Of a stretch of 50,000 nucleotides of DNA, positions 41,201 through 50,000 are shown one piece after another (within the stretch, counting starts at the first letter, position 1; every line of letters begins with the position of its first letter). Where the stretch lies: positions 3,538,042 to 3,588,041 of the forward strand of contig RPFO01000082.1 of assembly GCA_009746045.1 (NCBI GenBank). Reading direction: 5' to 3'. The DNA comes from Mesostigma viride (Eukaryota > Streptophyta > Mesostigmatophyceae > Mesostigmatales > Mesostigmataceae). Below the pieces are notes generated by a model. That model made no database searches. It saw only the letters and a list, made by a program, of their open reading frames with translations, and was not told where the DNA came from. The position numbers were made by a program, and so were the translations under genes.

Positions 41201-42176
41201 GGCGGCTTTTTCCTCTCGTCGGTTGTTAGGTCATGGGAGGGAAGGTACTAGCTGTGACAGCGTGAGGAGTGTACATGTGGCCAACACCCCGGGCAGGTCG
41301 AGTCTTCACATTTTTCACAGGGAGCGGCCCCTCTGGTTAAATTAAACCGCTTATCTGAGGTGACGAAGCAGCGATTCAGCAAGCTGTCCTCCTGTCAACA
41401 TGCCCATGCCATCGTTGGGCGGCCACCTAATTTGGCTCCGGTCAGTCCGGTGCTGTCGATCGAGGTGGAGCTCGCTGCACGCCCGTCGATTCCCGTGAAA
41501 ATATTTGCCCAACATCTTAAACGCACTTGACCTCTAATATTTGCAGGCCTACTGATATAATTTACAAGTCTACTGGAGATACACTGGAATACAGGTACTA
41601 CAACTGCCCTGGAATCCCAATCTGCCAACGCGTCAGTCAATGAAGGAAAAATTATGCATCTGCATGATTCATCCGTGTGTACCTTGCGTCTGCAACAACA
41701 ATTATTGATCGTCGAAATTGCTACAGATTCATCCTGCAAGGCGTGGCCGTCCTTCCCGCCAAATCGTATGCACTTCCCGCCAAAATCTGTGCGGGCCGTT
41801 CTTGTCTGCCGCGCCGTCCGCTTTTCCCATCCACCGCACCACGCAACGTATTGGGGGGATTTCAATAATTCTGGCACTGACAACATTGGGTGGCCGGTGG
41901 CAGCAACAAGAGAGTAATTAATTAGGTTCCTGCTGGTGTCATCGTGAATTCGTTGTTCGTCATTGGCGTCACAAGACCTAATAAGTAATAAGTGATATGA
42001 AATAGTGGCGTGATTGCCTGCATGTTCACTCGTTGGTCGCTCACAATACACAAACAATGTTGCGAGGGCACCCTCCGCCATTTCCTACCATTTTACCATC
42101 CGTAAGCTTGCATGGCATATGCAACGGCTTCTGCACTCTCATGATAACGTACAATTTCACCTCCTGATGACCGAAA
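41201..42176. promoter_or_regulatory. Shared divergent promoter region with two E2F-like sites
   Basis: It separates the start codons of the minus-strand hydrolase (41200) and the plus-strand Obg gene (42177). TTCCCGCCAAA occurs at 41753-41763 and again at 41774-41784, 21 bases apart; its complement TTTGGCGGGAA fits the E2F/DP consensus (TTTSSCGC). A minus-strand open frame (42081-41395) crosses the region but has no recognisable domain. Promoter function is inferred from position and motif. Confidence 0.55.
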
Positions 42177-45100
42177 ATGCCGATTCTCGGTAGCGTACTC
42201 AGACGTGTACTCGGACATGAGGTAAGCCTGTTATCGTTTGCTTGGTACGTCAAATTTATACACAGGCGTGTGTTCTTAACTTTAACTTCTTAAGTGTCCT
42301 GTCATATCTTGGGGGGCGTATTCCACTAATTGACGTTGATACAGCACTGCATTTCGTGCGAATAGGAACAACTTGGTCCCTGCCGCAATTAACTTGCCTT
42401 CGTTTGTTATTTACCGTACTAAAATGGTATTTAGTTCCCTTCGTCACCTGTATGTTTGCAGGCTCGAAAGGCGTCTGGTGTCATATTTTCAAGAAGCCCG
42501 CTAGGTTGCAGGTTACCCGGTCTCCTCCCTTTCTCCAACTTGCCGGGAGCGGGCATTAGCTGGGATGTTCACCAACCCGTGGTTACAGCGTGGCCATGCG
42601 TCGACAAACCTAGACGCAACTATAGCAGTGAACCGATCTTCCGCGTTCTCGAGCTGGACCCGGAAAGCGCGCAGGAAGCTGTAAAAAAAAATCGTGATGA
42701 GGATGACGAGGCGGGGGCGGCGCTTGACGCTCCCACGCCGTTTCCTCAAGGTTTCGATGTCTCGAGTTTAGAGGGGGCACAAGGCGGGGAGATTAGCTAC
42801 AGGCAGATCCTGAAAAGGGGCCAACTTGAGTACGAACGGCTGAAGAAGCGGAAGCCTACAGTCCCCCTTGAGGTAAACGGCCTTCTAGTCTCATGTCATC
42901 CCAAGTATAAGTCTACCGTGAGAGATACATTATCACACTTTGTGATTTGTTGTGAATGAGACCTTGCATTTCTCTGTAGAATTGATAGCCTTAGTGATTT
43001 GTTGTGAATGAGACCTTTCATTTCTCTGTAGAATTTGCAGCCTTAGTGATTTGTTGTGAATGAGACCGTGCATTTCTCTGTAGAATTGATAGCCTTAAGG
43101 TTTTGTTGTGAATGAGACCTTGCATTTCTCTGTAGAATTTGCATCTTTCTGTGCATCAGATCGCATCAGCGTCAGCGTAACCTCTCTGCTCTGGTTCGGC
43201 TGTGGTTCGGGAGGCCCTGCTGTTCCTCAGCATTCGTCGCGAGTCCTTGTCATTTTCTTGCTCTTCCTCACTAGTCTTTCCTATTCCTCACTAGTCTTTC
43301 CTATTCCTCGGTAATCCTCGCTGTTTCTCATAAGCACATGTAGGTGCGACACTGGGATGTATAAGGATCGTTTGTGCTGGCAAGGGAGGGAATTTCGGCC
43401 ATGGTGCTTCTTATACGTGTAATTTCAAGACTTGTTATATCATGATTGTGTGCACCCTGTTGGCATCAAACCATGGCATACCCTACACAGCAAAACCCAA
43501 TTATCTGCCCGCCTGCATAGTGCATACCTCGGTTGAGCGAGGCAGTAACTAGGCAGTAACAGGCAGTAACCAAGCGGTAACCAGGCAGTAACTAGGCCGT
43601 AACTAGGCCGTAACCAGGCAGTAACCAGGCAGTAACCAGGCAGTAGCCAGGCAGTAACCAGGCAGTAGCCAGACAGTAACTTGGCCGTAACTAGGCAGTA
43701 CCCCGGCAGTAACTAGGTAGTAACCAGGCAGTAACCGGGCAGTAACTGGGCAGTAATTAGGCAGTAACGAGGGGATGTTAGTGGTCTTACCGAGGGTGCC
43801 AGTTGTTAGTGGGAGCCGGATGTTATTGGGTGCCGGATGTTAGTGGGTGCCGGATGTTAGTGGGTGCCAGATGTTAGTGATCTTAGCAATTGTGCGCCGA
43901 TGCCGTTGTTTGTGCTGGACGGATGGCAGTAGTCTCACCCATCATGCACACTCCAACCACCACCACCGGGGAGCGTTCAAAATGATACCAAGATGCCAGC
44001 GAGCGCAGGTGGGTAAGTTGTTGCAATACTTGTTGGATCCCAAAAGGAGAAGAGGGCACCTTGATCTGTTCATGAACATTTTGGGGATGGTATATGTATT
44101 GTTGCGATTATATGCATTGTTGCGATCATAGTAGCATGATTTGTTGAGATAACCTTCCCTTTAGTGCATCAAGCCCCAATTACCTTCACTTTTGCGCCCC
44201 GGCATGATGCACCATGCCGTGGAGAGAGCGCTCTGTGGCCTGCCCACCTGCGGCAGTGAGAGAAGCTAGGGCGCCCTCCTTCTCGCTGTGTATATAGGGT
44301 TGAAGGTTCCTTTACTCTGTATTGGCACCCACGTGACGCAGTCACGTGCTTATTAATTAGTGCATCAAGCATGGCCCACAGTCCCTCCCGTCCCTACATT
44401 TCTTACTTCCTTTTGTTACCATCATATTACCTACATTTCTTACTTCCTTTTGTTACTATCATATTACCTACATTTCTTACTTCCTTTTGTTACTATCATA
44501 TTACCTACATTTCTTACTTCCTTTTGTTACTATCATATTACCATCGCCGATGATTCGGAGCGATGGCGCTGTACCTGCCCTGAAAGCGCGGTCTTTCTCC
44601 TCTGTGTTTCTCGAGAAAGGTGTGCCGAGCTTGTTGTGTGTTTCTGCTCGCATGCCCCGCGGCAAGCCCACGACACTCTGGCGCTCCTCACTCCCACGGC
44701 ACACCATCGAATCCATCCCTGGGCATTGCCCCATCAGAGCCTCCCTTGGTGGAGTCATGTGTTTCACGGGTTGCGTTGCGAGGCTGCAGTCCCTGTTGAG
44801 TTTTCATGACCAAAGGAGCGGAGGAACGGGGCGGGGCCTTTGTTGATGCTTGGCCCTTGTGCCCATTTCCTGCAAGCTTCACATCAATGGCCTCTTTTGG
44901 CCAGATGTCTACCATGGGTTGAAATGGGCCTTTTGGCCTCGTGTCTTTCGATACGCGTGTCACTTGTATGTGTTTGCGGCCCACCATGCCCCCCCCCCCC
45001 CCCTGGGGCCCCAGGCGCGCCGCTTCGTGGACATGTGTCGCGTGGACTTTGTCGCGGGCAGCGGAGGCAACGGGTGCACGAGCTTCTACCGCAGCAAAGT

Positions 45101-48100
45101 GCGGCGCGTGGGGCCGCCCGACGGTGAGTGTTTGCACGCGCGCACGTGCTTGGCCGGTAGTGGCACAAGCACCTCTGGTGTGGCACCGGTGGTCAGGACA
45201 GGTGGCTGGGTAGGAGTGGGACAGGTGGCATTGCATGTGCGTGCCAGGTGGTTTGTCTGTGTACTACACGTAGCCTACAAATGTATTAGGCTGGTACCGT
45301 CGCGGTTGTGTTTCAGGCAGTCCAATCCCGGGGGGGAAAGGGGGGGGAAGGGGGGGGGCACAAGTATTTGCTCCTGGGTGCATACGTAGCGTCATCAGCC
45401 CAGGTGTAGTAGGGAACATGGTTTGGGTGGCTGCCCCAAACGCCTGAAGTTTGCATTACAGAGCCAGTTTTTCGTGCGGAGGGTTGGACAAGGCGGGAGC
45501 TCTCAGTTTCCGAGGTGGTGCAAGCACGGAGGCAACTTGTTGGGGTGGCCTTAAGCTGCCAGGGAGGGGTATGGATAGCCTTGCTTTGCGACGTTATTCT
45601 GTTTGCGGGTTTGATATCATTGAACGCAGACAGTGCTTGGATCAGGCGGCATGTACAAAGCAATGCACGGTGCTGCGATGCATGGGGCACTGCTGCTTTC
45701 TTTCCGGATGATGGTTCACTGTCAAGCCGAATCGTTCGGTGCGTGATTGACTGTCACGCAAACGGTTGACAAGGTGCGGTGATTGAACGTTTTACCAGGA
45801 TATGGCGATCCTGTACACAATGTATGGGAGCCATAGTGGAACCATGCATCCATGGTGGTTGCCCCACGGTATAAACGGCTGCGTGGTGATGTGCCCTGGA
45901 CAACTGCTACGATTGCACATGTCCGCGCCAGGTGGCAACGGGGGCAATGGGGGCGACATCATCTTGGAGGCGTGCGACAAGACACACTGCTTCAAAGACA
46001 TCCACTCCAAATATGTGAGTATCTATTTTTATAGCCTCCAAGTCCTGGATGACCCTGTGTTGGGATGAAAAACCCCTGTGTGACAGGGAAGTACCCTGTG
46101 TTGTAGACTGGGGGAGTGGGGACCTGCAGGACAAGGGGAGGTTGTAGGCTGGGGGTGTGGGAACCTGCAGGACAAAGGGGGGGAGGGAGGATCGTGGGGT
46201 GCATTTCCTGTCATAACTTTTCTTTCCTCCACCCTCTGTACTCTTTCTCGGGAAGCCATCTGTGGCATTCTGACCCAGGCAGCGTGCATGTGCGGCCATT
46301 CTTTCCGCCGTGCTGGCTTGCCCGTCATGTAAATGATGCTGGACGAGCGCAGAGGGGCCAGCCAGGGACTCACGGCGGGTCGAACAAGAGCGCGGGGAGG
46401 CACGGGCAGGATCTGGTGAGCACTGCCAGCATTACCGTCACATCGGCGTTTGTGAAGTTAGCTACGCGGTGCCAGGCCGCCTCTAGCTGCCTCCAGGGCA
46501 GTTGGTCCGGCCGAACAGTACAGGGGGGAACCAACTTTAAGATAGCCGACTTTAAGATAAAAGCCTACTTCATTTTCCTCTACTTGTAGTAGAATATGGT
46601 AAACTAATAGTAGAAACCAATTATAACAGTTTATCTGCTGGTTTCAGCTCTATCAGGGAGGGTCTAGGTCTGGTTTTCCATTATCTTAAAGTCGGTTCCC
46701 CCCTGTCAAGACCCTTGGTGGGGTTCCATGGACGCCTCGCGTGGATAGGGACTCTTCTTGTTTCTACAGACATTTGCTGTTCGGGACAGGGTTGACGGCT
46801 GTGTGACGTCTTTTTAATGGAAGTCTCTTTCATTCTTTTTGTCACAGCTGTTTGTCACTTCTAAAAGTTGACACAGTTTTCCACATGTCCAAGCAAAGGG
46901 ATTCCCTGGGCACGTTCCAGGGCACATCCACCCGCAGGGCTCGGTGGTGCCAACTGCTTGTGTTGCTGTGGCGTGATAATGGCCTCTCATGGCATTGGGC
47001 ATGGCATGGCATGGCATGGCATGGCATGGCATGGCATGGCATGGCATGGCATGGCATGGCATGGCATGGCATGGCATGGCATGGCATGGCATGGCATGGC
47101 ATGGCATGGCATGGCATGGCATGGCATGGCATGGCATGGCATGGCATGGCATGGCATGGCATGGCATTGGGCATGGCATGGCATGGCATGGCATGGCATT
47201 GGGCATGGCATGGCATGGCATGGCATGGCATTGGGCATGGCATGGCATGCTCCGCAGGTGATCAAGGTGCCTGTGGGCACGGTCGTCTACCATCGCGTGA
47301 AGACGCAACGGGAGCGAGAGCGGGATCAAGAGGAAGAAGAGCTGCTGATGCAGACACCCCCACCCCAGGCGGTTGCCAGCAGTACCCACGACCGCCGCGG
47401 CGGCGGTGGTCTACCTGGAGCAGTCGCCAGCACACCCGCGGAACCAGGCCGTGCGAATCGACACCCTGGGAGCGATGCCACTTCGCCAAGGACGAAGCGA
47501 CCCACTGGACCGTCACGGGCTGTGGGAAGCGGGGGAGCACTGGAGTCGGGGGATGCTGCGGGTCCTGTGGACGGCGAGGATGCAGCAGCAGCAGCGGACA
47601 AGCACGCAGAGTGGCTGTCGATTCCTGCGGGAAGGCCTGTAGGGGGTCATGTTGGCAGCCCCTATGCTGGTGGCAGGGGCGAACGATGGCAAAAGGGTGA
47701 TGAAGGTGACCTGGATGGCAGGGGGGGTGGACGGGGGAGGGGCGTTTACGAGGATGAGGACGAGGACGAGGACTGGGGTGGCGAGGAGCGCAGTGCTTTG
47801 GTCCAGAAGAGGCGGCGGAACAGCCGTGAGCACATTGGCGACATGCTGGCGGAGCTCATGACGCCCGGGCAGCGGGTGCGTGTGCTAGGAAACAGTGTAT
47901 TGTGTGTCAGTATATGAATATGGTGTATGAGAATATGGTGGACCCTTGCTATGGATGGATGGTTTGTGCATGCTTGCGCAGGCTTCTACTACTCAGGTAC
48001 CCGATGGCTGGGCGAGAAAACGGCACGCTCGGGAGGGATATGGTTTTACTTTGGGTTACTGTATATATTTTCTCTTGCGCTTCTTACGCGCTTGGAAAAC

Positions 48101-50000
48101 TTGGCCCCTAAAGGCTGCAGGGTCAGCGCCTAGGGGATGGCGCTAGACCTGAGATTCGTCTTGTGCCAGGCTCCACGCATGACATGCCAATGCAGCGTGG
48201 CGCCAACCTTTTTTGCCAGGGGCCATCTGTGCATTAACTGGGCATCTGAGTGCTCAGCAAAGGGGCGCAGGGCACGGCAGGTGTGAGGAGCTGATGCTAT
48301 TGCGTGTTGGTGTTGTACTGCAGTGTAGTAGACGTAGAGCCTGTTGTAGCAGTGTTAGCACTAATGCGTGAGTTATGATGATTTCAAACCAGGTGGCGGT
48401 GGTGGTTATGTGGCTATGTTGGTAGGTTCTGAAACCTATCGGGCGCAACTACAGTCGGTAATCTTTTCCGAGAGGCCATGTGCAAAGTGATTGAAGGTTT
48501 TGCCCCTCTGACCCTCAATTTTTTCGCACCCCAATCCCCCTTGTTTTGCCCCTCGATGTTTTTCTCTTTGTTTGTTTGTTTGTTTGCTGTGAATTGTCAA
48601 CTATATTTCTTCCTGTTTTTCTTCCTTAACTTTTTTTCAAATGCCTGCACCTATTATGTGTGTTGTTTCTGGTCGCTTGGTGTGCAGCAGCCATGCTACC
48701 CTTGTTCTTGCCAGACAAAGCAGTTTTCCTCATCATCATACTAGTGTTTCGTACAAGCCTCCTCTTGATACCATTTTGTTTAGCGTTTAGGGTGTAGGGT
48801 GTAGGGTGTAGGGTGTAGGGTGTAGGGTGTAGGGTGTAGGGTGTAGGGTGTAGGGTGTAGGGTGTAGGGTGAAGGGTGTAGGGTGTAGGGTGTAGGGTGT
48901 AGGGTGTAGGGTGTAGGGTGTAGGGTGTAGGGTGTAGGGTGTAGGGTGTAGGGTGTAGGGTGTAGGGTGTAGGGTGTAGGGTGTAGGGTGTAGGGTGTAG
49001 GGTGTAGGGTGTAGGGTGTAGGGTGTAGGGTATAGGGTTTGTTACTGGGACATGACGCCATTTTGTTAGTGGGGCATGACGCCAGTTTGTTACTTGGGCA
49101 TGAGCTCAGGCCGCACTTTGCACCATGATACCACGTGCCGTTTGCGTCTGCGAGTCATGCAGTCTTTCCTGGACGTTTGGAAGCATGGCATGGCTAACGT
49201 AATGACTGACATGACACATGGCTGGTAGGCTCCAGTGAGGGTGATCCCGCATGTTGCACGGAGGGCGCTTATTTCCATGCATGGTGATTCTTCATGCAAA
49301 TGGTGGGACAGCAATCGCAGCAGCGGTGCTTACAACTGGGCACGCCTGGCCTCTAAAAACCAGCCCACCGATCGCGTTGTTCCTTTCTGCAAAACCAACT
49401 GGGTTTCGCTCTGAATATTAGTCACCCATAATTGTAACAAACAAGGCCATACACTTCAACTCTGTTCACTGTCGTATTGTCCCGAACGAAATCGACAAAC
49501 GCGAATAAGATAACGGCACGCCGCAGGCTCAAGCTTCCATAGCCTGGGCTCTCTAGATTTCAGGCCTGCGCTGGTTGTTTTGTCTCATTGGCGTTGCGAT
49601 GCTGGAAGCTTTGTGTGTGGAGTGTATGGCCTTTCATGGTGACAACAATCAGGGATGAAAGGTACCTGCCCAAACAATCTCCCAACTAAAGAATACCCCC
49701 CATGACATTACCCCCCCCCCCCCCTCACACACACGCACACATGACTCCCCCAACGGAGGCACTCGAATGGCTAAATGCATGGTAATTGGGAACGTGCCCT
49801 GCCTTCTGCCCCCTTGGGTGGTCCAGGTGGTCATCGCCCATGGTGGGAGGGGCGGCCGTGGCAATGCGCTGCTGCACCAAAAGAAACGGTAAGCTTGCGA
49901 TGCTGTTATTCCGTTTACCTTTCATTTTTGTTCTTCCAGATATTTTTTGCTGTTCGATTATTAGCAAGTTTCGTTATATTTTAAGCATTTGTGGACCTGC
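42177..50000 (+). CDS. Obg-family GTPase (organellar MTG2/ObgM type), 5' seven exons, continues past the window
   Basis: Obg GTPases act in large ribosomal subunit assembly, in mitochondria or plastids when nuclear-encoded. Exons: 42177-42221, 42462-42872, 45015-45123, 45932-46014, 46353-46415, 47258-47875 and 49827-49888. All introns are GT-AG and the phases agree. Residues 1-50 are basic and hydroxylated (MPILGSVLRRVLGHE, then ARKASGVIFSRSP), like a mitochondrial presequence; RRNYSSE near 65-71 could be a cleavage site. The Obg glycine-rich fold starts near 155 with RRFVDMCRVDF and AGSGGNGCTSFYRSK, then GGNGGNGGDIIL, QPGTHGGSNKSAGRHGQD, VIKVPVGTVVYHR and VVIAHGGRGGRGNALL. Exon 6 inserts about 170 low-complexity, partly acidic residues (EDEDEDED) between the last two segments. 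The G domain is beyond 50000. The fold order makes Obg secure; mitochondrial rather than plastid targeting is inferred. Confidence 0.92.
42942..43148 (+). repeat. 52-bp minisatellite, four units, Obg intron 2
   Basis: GTGATTTGTTGTGAATGAGA recurs at 42942, 42994 and 43046, with a variant near 43098. It starts about 70 bases after the exon 2 donor. Confidence 0.92.
43265..43325 (+). repeat. Short tandem repeat, Obg intron 2
   Basis: CCTCACTAGTCTTTCCTATT occurs twice in a row, followed by a third partial CCTCGGTAATCCTCG variant. Confidence 0.7.
43537..43770 (+). repeat. AGGCAGTAACC minisatellite, Obg intron 2
   Basis: Around twenty units of an 11-base word with C/T and A/G variants (CAGGCAGTAAC, TAGGCCGTAAC). 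One unit reads TACCCCGGCAG. Confidence 0.9.
43795..43880 (+). repeat. GGGTGCCGGATGTTAGTG minisatellite, Obg intron 2
   Basis: Four to five units of an 18-base word; the left unit has GGGAGCC and the right unit GGGTGCCAG. Confidence 0.85.
44220..44370 (+). repeat. Dispersed repeat family B, copy 2
   Basis: GTGAGAGAAGCTAGGGCGCC and TTGGCACCCACGTGACGC match 24010-24160. Here the end has a perfect CACGTGAC/GTCACGTG hairpin with a 3-base loop, followed by TTATTAATTAG. Confidence 0.75.
44395..44542 (+). repeat. 37-bp tandem repeat, four units, Obg intron 2
   Basis: TACATTTCTTACTTCCTTTT starts at 44395, 44432, 44469 and 44506 with almost no variation. Confidence 0.95.
46521..46705. mobile_element. 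Small MITE-like element in Obg intron 5
   Basis: CAGGGGGGAACCAACTTTAA at the left is the reverse complement of 46686-46705 except at one base, and the homology continues to GATA. The 185-bp length and terminal repeats suit a MITE, and CAGGGG termini suggest hAT. However, the flanking 8-mers GAACAGTA and TCAAGACC do not match, so the superfamily is open. Confidence 0.7.
46989..47248. repeat. (GGCAT)n pentanucleotide array next to the Obg exon 6 acceptor
   Basis: About 50 pentamer units with GGCATTGGGCAT interruptions at the left end and three near the right. It stops ten bases before exon 6 (47258), leaving only a short CTCCGCAG acceptor. The Met-Ala-Trp-His frames are artefacts. Confidence 0.95.
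47876..48780. other. Obg intron 6, left part
   Basis: It starts at the exon 6 donor GTGCGTGTG. No coding motif was recognised. A T-rich stretch lies at 48520-48660. Confidence 0.55.
48785..49038. repeat. (TGTAGGG)n telomere-like array in Obg intron 6
   Basis: About 35 heptamer units, entered from a GCGTTTAGGG word and ending TATAGGGTTTG. A single GAAGGG unit interrupts near 48870. TTTAGGG and TAGGGTTT at the edges link it to plant-type telomere sequence. Confidence 0.85.
49039..49475. other. Obg intron 6, right of the telomere-like array
   Basis: A short duplication (GGGACATGACGCCATTTTGTT and a second copy at 49071) follows the array. No gene was recognised. Confidence 0.45.
49476..49592 (-). 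mobile_element. SINE-like repeat, second copy
   Basis: The reverse complement matches 13833-13930: GACAAAACAACCAGCGCAGG, CTTGAGCCTGC and GTGCCGTTATCTT lie in the same order with small insertions. No clear target duplication was seen. It sits in Obg intron 6. Confidence 0.6.

Noticed and set aside
41395-42081. 228-codon minus-strand open frame between the hydrolase and Obg genes
   Set aside because: No recognisable domain or exon-like composition, and it covers the shared promoter. A real small gene cannot be fully excluded without transcripts.
46814-47389. Met-Ala-Trp-His and Met-Pro-Cys-His repeat proteins
   Set aside because: The GGCAT pentamer array gives them; only the Obg exon 6 frame from 47258 has family motifs.

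Overview
This is a eukaryotic nuclear window, most likely from a green alga. Host genes are split by GT-AG introns. The two best-supported proteins are an ABCG7-type half-transporter and an Obg-family organellar GTPase. A third gene resembles chlorophyllase, and the retroelements are of plant and algal types. The species cannot be fixed from the sequence. Coding exons are short and sharp; introns and intergenic DNA are crowded with minisatellites, homopolymer tracts and transposons.

Layout. Positions 1-15,900 contain no intact host gene. They hold a degenerate hexamer array, a long GA microsatellite, two 5'-truncated LINE copies stacked on one 16-bp target (2,949-5,959), a palindrome-bearing repeat (9,311-9,470), a perfect 447-bp tandem duplication that decays into a G-tract-riddled array (10,162-13,120), a SINE-like insertion, and a frameshifted LINE ORF1-like remnant (14,030-14,890). 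Positions 15,896-34,664 (minus) are one ABCG gene of ten exons whose reading phases all agree and which join to a predicted 711 residues. Its third intron holds a satellite array split by a 6.66-kb Copia element, and that element is itself split by a 1.4-kb hAT element. Its fourth intron holds a second hAT and a minisatellite whose units resemble the exon's own 5' splice site. Positions 37,481-41,200 (minus) encode a chlorophyllase-like alpha/beta hydrolase of three exons and about 952 residues. From 42,177 to the right edge (plus), seven exons of an Obg/MTG2-type GTPase are visible; its G domain lies outside the window.

The hydrolase and the GTPase are divergent and share about 1 kb of upstream DNA containing two identical E2F-like sites 21 bp apart. 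The ABCG gene lies downstream of the hydrolase on the same strand. The three genes have no obvious shared pathway beyond plausible organellar or membrane roles.

The most unusual content is structural: repeated LINE insertion at one target, a satellite-Copia-hAT nest inside a working-looking intron, a minisatellite made of splice-donor-like units, and an Obg intron built largely from minisatellites. Exon calls rest on splice consensus, phase agreement and family motifs read by eye. No alignment or transcript data were available.
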